A stretch of DNA of 64,000 nucleotides, from assembly GCA_900088475.1 (NCBI GenBank), contig FLMG01003917.1:62230-126229 (forward strand). The letters are read 5' to 3'. The DNA is from Hyphochytrium catenoides (Eukaryota; Sar; Hyphochytriomycetes; Hyphochytriales; Hyphochytriaceae). The position numbers and the translations under genes were made by a program. The notes under the pieces were generated by a model. It made no database searches. It worked only from the letters and a program-made list of their open reading frames with translations, and was not told the DNA's origin. Below, one piece after another: positions 24,301 to 35,400 of this stretch (the stretch's first letter is position 1; each line of letters begins with the position of its first letter).

Positions 24301-27300
24301 CTGATAGCACCGTGGACGAAGAGGTAGAGTATTGGGAGAGGATAGAAGAGACGAGCTCTTCAAATATATCCTCCGACACTTGACCCTTTCTGTCGACTAA
24401 AAAGAAAGTTTGAGAAGATAATAAGGAAAGGGCATAAAGTTAGATCAGACTCTCTTCAAGATCCATTGAAAATACCAAGGGACTTTGACCAAGACAACGA
24501 GACTTTAGTGATATCGACATGAGGGTATCACAGACAAGGCCAACTCAGAAGCATTTTTGGAGTGTTAAGGCAGTGAGCTCGACAGACAGGAGGGAGAAAG
24601 ATATGGCCAGCAAGGCTTAGGGACCTTCATTGGAATGCGATAGCATACTTTCCGCATCAGTCTCTACAACTACTGGCGACATCGCATAATGCTTCTTACC
24701 GGTGAGGCTCTCAACCATGTCGAGAAAGTCTGGGACTCTGAGGCTCTTGAAGCCACTCTCGGAAACAAAGTCTTTAAGGTCTGTTATATGAGACTTCTTA
24801 ATCTGAATGACGTCATCCTCGTTTAAAGGATCAAGCTCTAGCTGGAATACGAAGTCCTGAACGCCAGTTCGGAGACACAAGAAGTGAGCCGACAAGGATC
24901 ATAGGAGGAATGAACATTTGAGCGTGGGTGAGGGATAGGTGGAGGAAAAGAACCAACTACTCTGCAGTTAATTTAATGAGGACCGCGGATAGGAGTATCC
25001 GCGGATAATCAAGGAGCAGAAGGGAGATGTGACTAACATGCGGTGTTTCCTCCATTGGAGCCGTGCCGTTCGCTCTGAAGTTGATATCGCCAATTCCTCC
25101 CCATTTCCGAGCATCTACCAGCTCAAGAAACTGAAAGAGGGAGGATCCCCCGCTATTGTACCTGATTGATGAACAGCGTGGGTCAAAGGGAATTAGGGCG
25201 CGTAAAGGAAAACCGACTGATCGAAGAAAGGCGTGTTTGTAAGTAGAACAGGACCGTCCATTTAAGGGAAAAGGCAATAAGAGGTCTCAGGAGTAGAACT
25301 GCTGACAATGCAGAAGCATAGGGATAGGGCGGACCCTAGCACGCCACCGACCAGCTTCCAAAGCCATCGAAGGATATCCGGCCATCTGCCGAGCAGAATC
25401 GATCAAACTCTCGGGTCGACTCTAAATATGACTCTACCTTCCTGTGGCTGGAATGATACTCTGACTGGGTGGAGAGCGATAGGTGAGTGACGGATGTCGG
25501 TGGGAACAAGGTAGCGAAAGTAAGGAGACAGAAAGTCAGCTAGCTAACCCTCCCTCAAGAGAACCTTTCCTTCAGTGATTCGAGCTCAAAATGTCTGAAA
25601 GGGTGTCGGAATCCCCTTCTCCGATGTCGCTCTTCATACACCCCGTTCTTGTGGCCCAAACTCTAGGTATCAATCGACTTCGTGTGAATATTTATCTATT
25701 GTCGCGTACCTTGTTTGACGCAAAGAATGAGACAGCGAGGAACGTCGCAGATAGAAAGCCTTGGAACTGATTGAGGCTAAGGGTCCCGACCCCATCTTCA
25801 TCGAAGAGATCGAATATCTGAGGTAGCTTTTCACTCTTCTTTCCATGAGTTAAAAGGGAAAGGAAAGTAGACGCCCACTCCGTCAATAGCTGGCCAGACT
25901 TCTGGTTGAGGACATAAAAGCTATAGAGGAGGAGGAGAAGTGGGTGGCACTGACGGCCGCGCGTGCCATGCTGGCCAGCCTCCACTAACAGAGAGGGTAG
26001 GAGCTCTACCAGTGCATCCATAAATTGGAAACCATCCAAGGAAGTGGCTGATGAGTGTTTCAGGACTGTCTGGAAGGGATGAAGAGGTCCAGTAGGTTAG
26101 GTGAATAGTTGAGTAGGTCGGAAAGAGGGAAGCTATGAACTAGATCCAGGCACACTTTCTAAGGTGACGTGATACAAGCTGGAGCTAAGGATCTTGGGTA
26201 TAGAGTCTGACGGTGCCGGATTCCACGAAATTTGAACCAAGATCTTACCTCAAGCACCACGGAACAGGATCTAGACTTGAGCTCAAACAGATCTAGTAAC
26301 ATTTCTACAGCCTCCACACCATCCTTTGAGACTGTGAGCTTTACATCAGACCCTACACTCATCTCAAACTGCTCCTTGACGCTGCCAAACTCCTCTAGTG
26401 GAGAGGAGAGCGAAGGGAAAACCGAGAATAGGAGGGACAGCCACGCATCCCATTCTGGAGATATGGCGTTGCTTCTCAGGAACCAACTAGACTCCAAACA
26501 GGTTGTCCACGTGCTCGGGGTCAGAGGTCCGTACCAGCTGAGATGGGACAGATAATCGAACCACCTAGCGGACCGAAATCCGACTGAAAGAGGGAAGTGA
26601 GGCGACCAAGAGGGGCAGAAATTAGTGCCAGCTAGAGCGGATCAACCAGGCACGTAGAGATACAATACCACATGATAACGAGGAGTATTGGGCACAGAAT
26701 GATAAGACGCAGTTCAAATTGAAAGGGGACGAGCGGTACTCACCCTCGGAGAACCATTCCATGAAGAGCTCGAATGAAACCCTAGTGTCGCCTTCTGTTA
26801 TTCTGGAAACAGACTCTTGCACCTCCATTCCATAAATGTCGGCCGCTCTGTCTGCGATCATTCGAACCTGTGCAGTCTTTAGAATAGTGGGTTGGCGTCA
26901 GGGAAGAGAGCTCTGAGTACGGTCCTAATAGCTAGGGAAGGAAGGAGCAAACACGTGGAGGGAGTGACACCCAGCGAACTATGAGCGTGCTAAGGATAAA
27001 GGCGGGAAGGTGACAACCTTCCAGAACAGCAAGGTAAGAGCGCACCTCAATATTGGGCACAGCCAGCACCAGGAACGCAGTGACTAGTACTTTAAACATG
27101 CGCTTTAGTGCCATGAAGTCCAGTCCTTGGTCCTCGGATGCGGGAAAGACCTTGAATATGTGAAGAAACTTCTCTTCGATATTGCAGTCAAAGAAGATGG
27201 ACCAGACGATGTGGCACTGGGTGCAGAGAGCAAAGGTCCGACGTCGCACAAAGATAGAAAAAGCGTGAGATGAAGAAGCGTGAGGGCAGAAGCTGAGAGA

Positions 27301-27817
27301 GCGCAAGGAAAGATAAAAGATAGAAGGTGCGGCCAAAAAGAGATGAGCTGGAAACTAGAAGCGAAATCTTACTTCCGGGATGCTTAGTGTACTTGAGGCA
27401 TCTGAACAAGCTCTAAAGAAACGTGAGAGTATGCTGTCCAGCTCGTCTGCAATGTGCCCATGGGGGCCAATATGGCTTAGCATTGACTTCGAGTGCCTCT
27501 TGAAAGCGACTTCGTCAATTGATGTCGGCCTCTCCGTCGGGACGAGAGCCTGAAGGGAGAACTCGACGGAAGCTGGCAGAGGAGAATTAGCAGCCTTTTA
27601 GAATGAGGCTGGGTAAGGATGCCTACAAGCAGCAAAGCAAAGAGCAGAACAGCTGGGACAGGCAGAGACAGTCCTAGGCAAGCTTACCTCCGTCCTGCCT
27701 GAAGTACCGCCTGATGGCTTGGCATCTAGCCCGGGTAAGGAGAACATGGAAATACTGACTCCCACCACGCTCTATTGGAATCACCAGCTCCCGGTCTCCG
27801 TTCACGGTGAGTGCCAT
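21311..27817 (-). CDS. Giant EF-hand-like repeat protein (at least three repeated calcium-sensor modules)
   Basis: Exons, 5' to 3': 27688-27817 (ATG at 27817), 27373-27572, 27046-27216, 26744-26876, 26249-26583, 25710-26069, 25352-25464, 25038-25161, 24700-24856, 23652-24396, 22796-23360, 22265-22413 and 21311-22078 (TAA at 21311). About 1300 residues. A module recurs: a helical EF-hand-like pair such as GKKSEKLPQIFDLFDEDG, GTKSEKLAAAFSLLE or GSKSEKFEACFRLFE; then a hydrophobic helix (FLSATFLAVSFF, FLRAFLVVVFAV); then ISFDGFGSW, ISFDQFSFWY or IRFQEFAEWY; then FLELVDARKW, WIELLDLNKW or FLELLSGDKW. Most loops lack one or more canonical Ca-ligands (for example DEDGVGTLSLNQ has Val at position 5 and Gln at 12), so calcium binding is doubtful for many. 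Overall it resembles NCS/CBL- or TLDC-type EF domains by helix pattern only; I do not know a named family. A small connecting exon between 23362 and 23652 is probably missing from this model. Confidence 0.8.
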
Positions 27818-28512
27818 ATTTACCTCTTGGCAGAAGACAAAGCTTGATACTCCGTAGTTCTCAAGGTTGACACCCTGCTCTTGATGCCCGAACGAGCTGC
27901 CGTCCTATTCTCCACTACCCATACAAACACTGATGAGGAAAGCCTCGAGGCATCATCGTGGCCCTGGAGTACCAGATTCAGTCGAGTCGAACGAAGAGAC
28001 AATGCCGGTCTATGTTGACAGACAGCGGGGATCTGACGCCTCCGTCCAGCGGCAGCTAGTGGCGCGAGACCAAAACCCTGCAGAGCAAGCAGCAGCAAAG
28101 GATCAAGGACTTTTCGGCGATGATGAAGCTTCAAAAACCATCATCACAAACACACAGAGCTGTTTTTTCCACTTGAAAGCTTCAACTCAAGGTTCTATCC
28201 CACAGGGGAGTGATAGACGGAGAAATCTATTTGTTATAGATAAGGTTTCACGGAAGCTTTCATTGGCTTGGGGCTGTTGGGAGTCGAAGACAAAAAGGGA
28301 AAGATCATTGTCAGGGATGGAGGACAGCAGCATGGCATTCAAGAGTGCCGACTGCAGTGCCTTGCAAGCTCGCTGTTGATGCATAATAAGACATCCAGTA
28401 CATTCAGAGCTCAAGGTGAAGGACTCAGGTTGAGCCTACAAAGCTCGGTGTAGCGCGAAGGAGGGTAAGAGCAGTGATGTCAAGGAAATGAGTTTGGCCT
28501 GTGGACGTTGCT
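27818..28512. promoter_or_regulatory. Divergent intergenic region between the EF-hand and DXO genes
   Basis: A 695-bp stretch from which the EF-hand gene (minus) and the DXO gene (plus) both start. Promoters for both are expected here, by inference from layout. Open frames in it show no family features. Confidence 0.4.
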
Positions 28513-30621
28513 ATGGACCAGCAGCATAGTGGCACGGATGCACATCCTGTTCAGGTGAAGAAGCTACGGGTGCCTCCTGTCAGGGATCTCTATGGTAACA
28601 GAGTCCAAGTCCAAAAGGTGACGAAGGAGATTGATGAGTATCTGCATGCAAAGGCTGGAGAGGTTCTTACCTCTATACTCCCTAGCCAGTTCAAGTGGCT
28701 TCGTATAGCAAGGATGCCGACGGGACAGTGCATTTTGACAGGCGTCACCTGGTAATCGACCTGTCGCTGATGCTTGTTACGCAGACCAAAACGGTGTCTA
28801 AAGCCTCTTGTTCCTATCTCGCTTCTGCAACCTCTTACAGAGAAAGCTCAGAGAAGTGCCAACTGGGCATGATTTGCTTCAAGGGCTGGAGACTTTTGTC
28901 GACAAGCCCAGTGCTGAGACTGCTCGTCCTTCCCCTCCCGACCACATACTCGAAGGGCTTAAGAGAGCTGGCATGCCATTGTCCAAGTTCTCTTTCATTA
29001 GCTTCAGAAACAATTTCAATAAGATCCTCAAGGTCTGACAAACGTCAGCTGCTCACCTGGACAGCTGGGTGCCTCCGCTCGAATAACGATATTCCTCCTC
29101 TGTCTCACCACCATCATTCTCTTACTTTCCTTTCTTTCTCTGTCTCCTCGTTCTCTCTTTGCGTCTTGTGTGGACGTATCTGTCTTTGAGTTCTCACCCT
29201 TCCCATGTCGTCCAGGCGGCATCCTTGCCCTGATACACCCATATATCGGGGTCACGCTGAATCTTTTCCTCTCCCCTTCGCATGTCCCTATGAGTAGTGG
29301 ACCTCTACTCGTTTCCCAGGGTTTGCTTACCGCTTTACTCCCCTATCGTTTTGAATTAGACACCTTACAATCGCCGGGATCCCTGGCAAATTGGCGTCGA
29401 GCGAGTTGGCCAACAACTAGTTCTTGACGTCCGGGTGCACCCACAGGAGCTACGTCAGCGGTCAGCCGAACGAGAGAGAGGGCATGAAAGCGGCAACCGG
29501 GCGAATGCTGCGATGTATGCGGGCTACTATTTTGAGAAGCTTCTGACGGTTGGAGAGCATGATCCCAATCCGGTGAATAGCAATATCGAGTACTGCGGGA
29601 TCTTCAAGACCAAGATTGGTCAAAATAGGTGTGCCATTTCTCACCTCTCACTTGTTCGTCAAGAGGCAGAAGAGACGCTAAAATAAGACCTGTAGAGGCG
29701 CCTCTAGAGAGACGTGCAACGGGGATTTTAGAATTTAGGATAGCTACAGCCTGGAGCAGATCCGAGCTCATCCTTACGTGCCCTGCTTATTCCCGTCCGT
29801 AGCATCGCTCTAGCTGCGGAGATCGATTGTGAGAGGGATTCGCACAACCCTCCCGACTCCTATGTGGAGCTTAAGACCTCTAGATTGATGGCCACACCCC
29901 GAGAGAAGGAGAACTTTGAGCGGTATGTAACTGTTGGAGGCACACATAAACATCGTGCCTCGTCAGTTCTCTTTCTAACCCTGCGGAGATTTCTCTCCCT
30001 ACTAGCACATCACTGAGTTCTTCGCATATCCCTCTTCATCGCTGTTCTAGATTCAAATTGTTAAGCTTCTGGATCCAATCCTTCCTCGCTGGAGTCCCTG
30101 AGATCCTCTGCGGATTCAGAGACGACGACTTTATACTTCAAGAAGTCAGGAAATTCAAAACTCAAGACATCCCTCATCTGGTTAGCAAGGGTACCAACAG
30201 CTGGGTAGGTTATTCGTGGTCAAAACCTGGCGACAAAGGGTCGTAGCAGTGAGGGAGAACCTGTTTAACGAGGCAAGATGAGAGAGAGTCCGCCTCTAAG
30301 ACAGATCATTCGAGCACTGGTGAAGGAATAGAGCTTAAAGGGTGGAAGCTGATCTTTCGGGGAGGAATCTATCTCTTTTGAACCATACGCTGGCACTGAT
30401 TATTTGCCTTTACCACTCGATACCTCACCTTTTCTTGGCAGAATCGTCACGTTTGCATCAACTTTGCAGACCTTCTCCTTTCGTGGCTAGTCCGTGAGAC
30501 AGAGGAGGGTCAGGTTTACTTCCTGACTTTCGACCCGACAAGGAGAGAAGTCACGTTAGAGCTGAAGGGGCCTCAAGAGCGCTTCGTTCCCGCCGGCGTC
30601 TCGTCTTCCGTGAGCTCCTAA
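28513..30621 (+). CDS. DXO: DXO/RAI1-family mRNA 5'-end decapping nuclease
   Basis: Seven exons join in phase: 28513-28617, 28686-28751, 28841-29032, 29360-29628, 29803-29922, 30051-30204 and 30442-30621. Family motifs appear in order: VASYSKDADGTVHFDRRHL near the N-terminus; FSFISFRNNFNKIL followed across an intron by TPYNRRDPWQIGV; AGYYFEKLL; the metal-binding EIDCE; YVELKTS; FWIQSFLAGVPEILCGFRD; and a C-terminal WLVRETEEGQVYFL. These are the catalytic motifs of Dom3Z/DXO/Rai1 enzymes, which remove incomplete or NAD caps from RNA and degrade the body 5' to 3'. The acidic and Lys residues of the active site (E of YFEKL, ExD, ELK) are all present, so the enzyme should be active. About 350 residues, normal for the family. 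Whether it pairs with an XRN2/Rat1 partner like RAI1 cannot be told. Confidence 0.95.
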
Positions 30622-30678
30622 AGCCGCAGCAGCAGGATCAACGGGGATCGATAGTCAGAGTACGAGGATGGCGGAGCT

Positions 30679-30897
30679 CTATGCTACGTATCTGACACTA
30701 GGACCAAAGACTATAACGTAGGCATCTGTTGGGTCTGAAACGGGAGTTCCCTCTTCGGTACCACCAGGGCTATTGCGTGGAAGGTGAACATTCTGCACCA
30801 AAAGAACAACCTTTTCCAAACTATACGAAATCATGGAGGCCCTGGTCCTCGGCAGCTGTCTAAGGTCCGGTGGGCCGGATATTTCATCGTCGGCCAT
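30679..30897 (-). CDS. Possible small 72-residue protein, unidentified
   Basis: ATG at 30897 opens a 72-codon frame on the minus strand, ending 58 bp from the DXO stop (tail-to-tail). It begins MADDEISGPPDLRQ and contains the regular strand-like segment SLEKVVLLVQNVHL and a C-terminal AYVIVFGPSVRY. Composition looks protein-like and no introns are needed. No family is recognised. It may also be chance or a terminal exon of a larger gene. Confidence 0.3.
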   Translation of the reverse strand: MADDEISGPPDLRQLPRTRASMISYSLEKVVLLVQNVHLPRNSPGGTEEGTPVSDPTDAYVIVFGPSVRYVA

Positions 30898-31677
30898 TTC
30901 TCTCCAGATAGCTCAAGGTGTCCCTTCTCTGCAATCTAACCTAACTGCCCAGAGTTATGGCCATGGGAACAACCAGAAGACAAATGTATGCGTAGAGGTA
31001 AGGACGATACACATACCAATGTAGCAACTCTAAGGCAAACAATAGCTACCTGACGAGCAGCCGTCCCTTAGTGAGCCTCTAAAGAGCCTCTATAATAATA
31101 CGACGAGAGATGCTGAAAGAGCACGTGGTACAGCCCCGATCAGCTTTCATTCACTTTATTCCTTCAAAAGCCATGAAAAGTATTGCCGCGAGCATTGACG
31201 CTGCTGACAATGAACCTTGCTTCACAAAGTCAAAGCGAGCTCCAGATCCTCCTGACTCTCTCTGTCCTGCTGCTGCTGCTGCTGCTGGTCTGGGAGCAAG
31301 ATACTTATCTTTTTATAAAGATCTGATGTTTGTAACGCCCTGATGCGAACTTTATTTTGGGACATCTTACAAAGATATTGTGGGCAACAGCCCACCCGCG
31401 GATCCACAGCTTATTACTGTAGTATTTGGTGCAATTTGATGATTACCTCGAACGCCCATCCACCCCGTGGATATGGACTCCCTCCAAAAACACACTTTCT
31501 ACCATTGGGGAAGAGTTATTAGCTCTGGACCTTGTTCTGCTGGTAGGCACCCTTGTTTCTCGAATACGAAAGGAATAAAAAAAGCTTTGGCTTTTATGAG
31601 AAAGCTGGTCAGGGGTAAGAAAGGGCGGATTGTGTGCATTTCGTACCTTGTGTACTGAGTCATTGTTCCTGACCTCG

Positions 31678-31708
<31 letters not shown>

Positions 31709-32481
31709 TCTCTTTCTCTCTTCCTCTCTCTTTCTCTCTTTCTCTCTCTCTTTCTCTCTTCCTCTCTCTTTCTCTCTCTCTCTCTCTCTTCCTCTCTTCC
31801 TCTCTTTCTCTCTTTCTTTCTCTCTCTCTTTCTCTCTTCCCCTCTCTTTCTCTCTCTCTCTCTCTCTTTCCCCATCTCTCTCTCTCTCTTTCTACATCTC
31901 TCTCTTTCTCTCTCTCTCTGTCTCTCTTCTCTCTCTCTCGTAGCTATTTTCCTCCTGTATCCCTGTGATCGCACCAGCACTGCACCCGCTCTCTCTCTCT
32001 CTCATTCTCTTTCTGTAAGCTGTATCAACAAGAGACGAGAGCTTCAGAACCTTCAGAACCCCCACAGCTGCTCCACATTCTTCAGACTCCATCAAGCCTC
32101 GCGCAAACGTTGCCGCTCACGTCCTCCTCCGCCTCCTAGCCGCCCGGCCATTGGACATGAGATCAGATGTTTGACTACCCTGATGCTGTCCAGAGCTAGG
32201 AACTAGTAACAGATGAAAGGAGATCGTCGGCTTTTCACTATCTTGGAAACACTATTGAATTGAAGCAGAAAGACGACACCAGCGGACTGGCAGGACTGAA
32301 GCTTAACTGGAGACAGACAATTATTGGGTTGCCTGAGAGCTTTATTATATGCTCAGGCCATTCCAGGCTGCCGCAGCGGCCTAATCTGGCTTACGAGTCA
32401 ACAAGTAGACGGTCTCAGGCTGGTTGTCTAAGCATCAAGTGAGAAGAATACCGTGGAAGAGCAAAAAACAGAGAAGATACG
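30898..32481. other. Intergenic region upstream of the FSP1-like array
   Basis: No supported gene. It contains a (CTG)7 run at 31267-31287 and a long CT-rich microsatellite at about 31677-31939 (separate entry). The last few hundred bases should hold the promoter of the FSP1-like gene. Confidence 0.4.
31677..31939. repeat. Long imperfect (CT)n polypyrimidine microsatellite
   Basis: About 260 bp of almost pure C/T on the plus strand, built of CT dinucleotides broken by TTC or CCTC interruptions. It lies about 540 bp upstream of the FSP1-like start codon. Open frames through it (poly-Ser/Leu, or poly-Arg/Glu on the other strand) are artefacts of the repeat. Confidence 0.95.
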
Positions 32482-35400
32482 ATGGGCAATCAACACGGCT
32501 CGACGGGCCAAAGGCCCCGCGTAGTTATTATTGGTGGCGGCTATGCTGGGACTGCCGTCGCGAAAGCCCTGGACGCCGAGTTCAACGTGGTTCTTATCGA
32601 GAGAAAGGAGTTCATGCTGCACAACATCGCAGGTCTTCGGGCTTGCGTGCGCCCTGGCTGGGAGAACTATGTCTGTATTCCATATAACAAACTGCTCAAG
32701 CACGGAGTGGTCGTGCGCGGTACCGCTGTCGGGCTAAACGCGAGCGAACAGACAGTGATTGTGCAGGAAGAGTCTTCAGAAGAAGTGGTGCGCTATGACT
32801 TCCTTGTGATGGCGACAGGTTCTATCAATGGCTTTCCAGGGAAGTTACCCGTGAATGTGATCAGCAAGGAGTGGACTCAAGAGCTCTATAGAAGCACTCA
32901 AAAGGCAATTCAAGCCGCTAGAAATATCCTCATCGTCGGAGGTGGACCCGTTGGTTGTGAACTTGCTGGCGAGATCAAAAGTACGCACCCATCCAAGACT
33001 GTCTACCTAGTGCACAATACGACGGCGCTGTGCAATAACACGCAGCCACCTCTGCCAGACAAGTTCAAAGTGAGGCTCCTTGATCAACTTCGCAACCTAG
33101 GCGTCCAGGTTTTGATGAATGACTATCAAATCAACGCCGAGATTGAGGCCCGCTTCGGTACCAAAGTGCTTGAAGATGAGCTTTTCATCAGTGGGACCGA
33201 AATGGTATTGACCACTGACAGTGGTAGGGATTTCACGGCGGACCTGATATTCCGCTGCTTAGGCAACAGAAGAGGAAGCGACCTTGTAGACACCACGTGG
33301 CTCAATGCCAAGGGGCAGATCAAGGTGAATCAGCACTTGCAAGTGCTAGGACGGGGCAACGAGAGAATCTTCGCGTGTGGAGACATTAACGATGTGCCAG
33401 AGAGCAAAATGGCCTACTACGCTGCTTCTCAGGCCAAGGTGGTGGCCAAGAACATAACCAGGATGGCTCAGGGCAAGATGCGACTATCAGAGTACTCTCC
33501 CGCTAAGTACACATCTATTCTAGTCCCTGTCGGGCCGGAAGGGGGCTCCTCCGTGCTTGAAGGTTACTATGTAGGCCCTTTCATGACTGCCAAGATCAAG
33601 TCCCATGAACTTTTTGTGCCCAAATATTGGGGAGATCTGGAACTGCCAAACCCATTCAATAGCGTGATTCCGATGCAAGAGACACGCTTTACCCTGGTCA
33701 AGGAACTGGATAGACCTGGTATGCCTCTTCTTTCATCGCCATCTAACAAGCCGACCGTGGTGATCATAGGCGGAGGGTACGCGGGAATAACGGCAGCTCA
33801 AGAGCTGGATCAGACTGCAAATGTTGTTGTAGTGGAGAAGAGAGACTTCATGCTGCACAACATCGCGGGTCTGCGTGCCTGTGTGCGGAATGGATGGGAA
33901 AGTTTTGTCTGCATCCCGTATACTCGTGCTCTGAACTTCGGCAGGGTCATCCGCGCCACGGCACGGCATATCGACCCACGGTTGCGCAGTGTGATAGTGG
34001 AAGATTCTTTCACTCAGACAGAGCTGAAGTACGACTTTTTGGTGCTGGCAATGGGAAGTGCCAACGGCTTCCCTGGTAAACTTCCCGGCAGTGTTATGGA
34101 GCGACAATGGACACTTGAGCTCTATAGAAGCACGCAAGACGCCATACGGGCGTCGAGGAGTATTCTTATTGTAGGGGGAGGGCCTGTCGGTTGTGAGCTA
34201 GCAGGGGAAATTCGCACAGTCTACGGAGACAAGCAGGTGACGCTCGTGCATAACTCTTCCAAGCTCTGTAACAACGCTCAACCCCCTCTTGGCGAGAAGT
34301 TCAGCAAGAGCCTTCAAAAGCAGCTGGAGGACGTAGGGGTGGACGTGGTGTTAAATGATCAAACTATCATCCAGCAGCTAAACACGTTGTTTGGACGGAA
34401 AGACCTGGATGAGGAGCTGTACATAGCTGGACAGATAATCACGGTTACCAAACAGAGCGGACAAGAGGTGACTGCTGACCTAATTTTTCGATGCGTGGGC
34501 AACAAAAGAAGCAGTTTAGAGGTCGAACCGCATTTCCTGGACAATCATGGTCAGCTACGCGTGGATGAGTACCTCAGACTGGCTGGTACAGACACAGTCT
34601 TTGCCTGCGGGGATGCTAACGACGTTCCCGAAAGCAAGCAGGCGTACTTTGCCGCGTTACAGGCCAAGAGAGTGGCAAAAAACATTATGGCATTAGCTGC
34701 TAACCAGCGATTGTACAGATATTCTCCTGCTAAATCGGGCAGCATGCTAGTGCCCGTGGGGGAGAAAGGAGGCGCCTCAGAGCTGCAAGGGTTTTACGTG
34801 GGACCATTCCTAACGTCCAAGATAAAGTCAGCAGAGCTCTTCGTAGGCACGTATTGGAAGCAGCTAAACTTTGCAGAAGCCGGCGTCGATCCTTCCTCCG
34901 ACGAGGTAGCCTTTCTCTCTCGTTCTAGCCGACAGCTGAGTACCTCCTCCCGCTCGTCTTCTGCTGGAACCCTTTGGGGCGTCCCTGCAGAGAAGCTAAA
35001 AGATGGCAAGGAGGTTGTAGTGGTGGGCGGAGGGTATGCAGGAGTGGAGGTGGCCAAACTCCTGGACCCCTATATGACTGTCACTCTTATCGAGAGAAAG
35101 GAGTTCATGCTGCACAACATATCTTCGCTCCGCTCTTGTATAGTTCAAGGGCACGAGATGTACTCATGTGTCCCTTACTCTCGCCTTCTCAAGCGTGGGC
35201 GTGTACTGAAAGGCTCTGTGGTGGCAGTGGCTCCACTTCTAAAGACAGTGACTGTGGTGGACGATATATCTGAACGAGAGATAAGCTATGACTTCCTGGT
35301 CCTTTGTACAGGCTCGCTCAACGGCTTCCCTGCAAAGATGCCTGCCAATGTTTTGACCAAGAATGTGACCTTCGCTTTGTACAGGAGCTGCCAGGATGCT

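Noticed and set aside
25352-25464. Minus-strand ATATCCTT resembling a U12-type donor
   Set aside because: It lies inside an EF-hand-module exon whose reading continues through it (ADGRISFDGFGSW).
31267-31287. (CTG)7 trinucleotide run as a notable repeat expansion
   Set aside because: Short, in an intergenic region, and not unusual for this sequence.
31630-31980. Open frames of poly-Ser/Leu (+) and poly-Arg/Glu (-)
   Set aside because: They are produced by the CT/GA dinucleotide repeat being open in several frames; no gene-like flanks.
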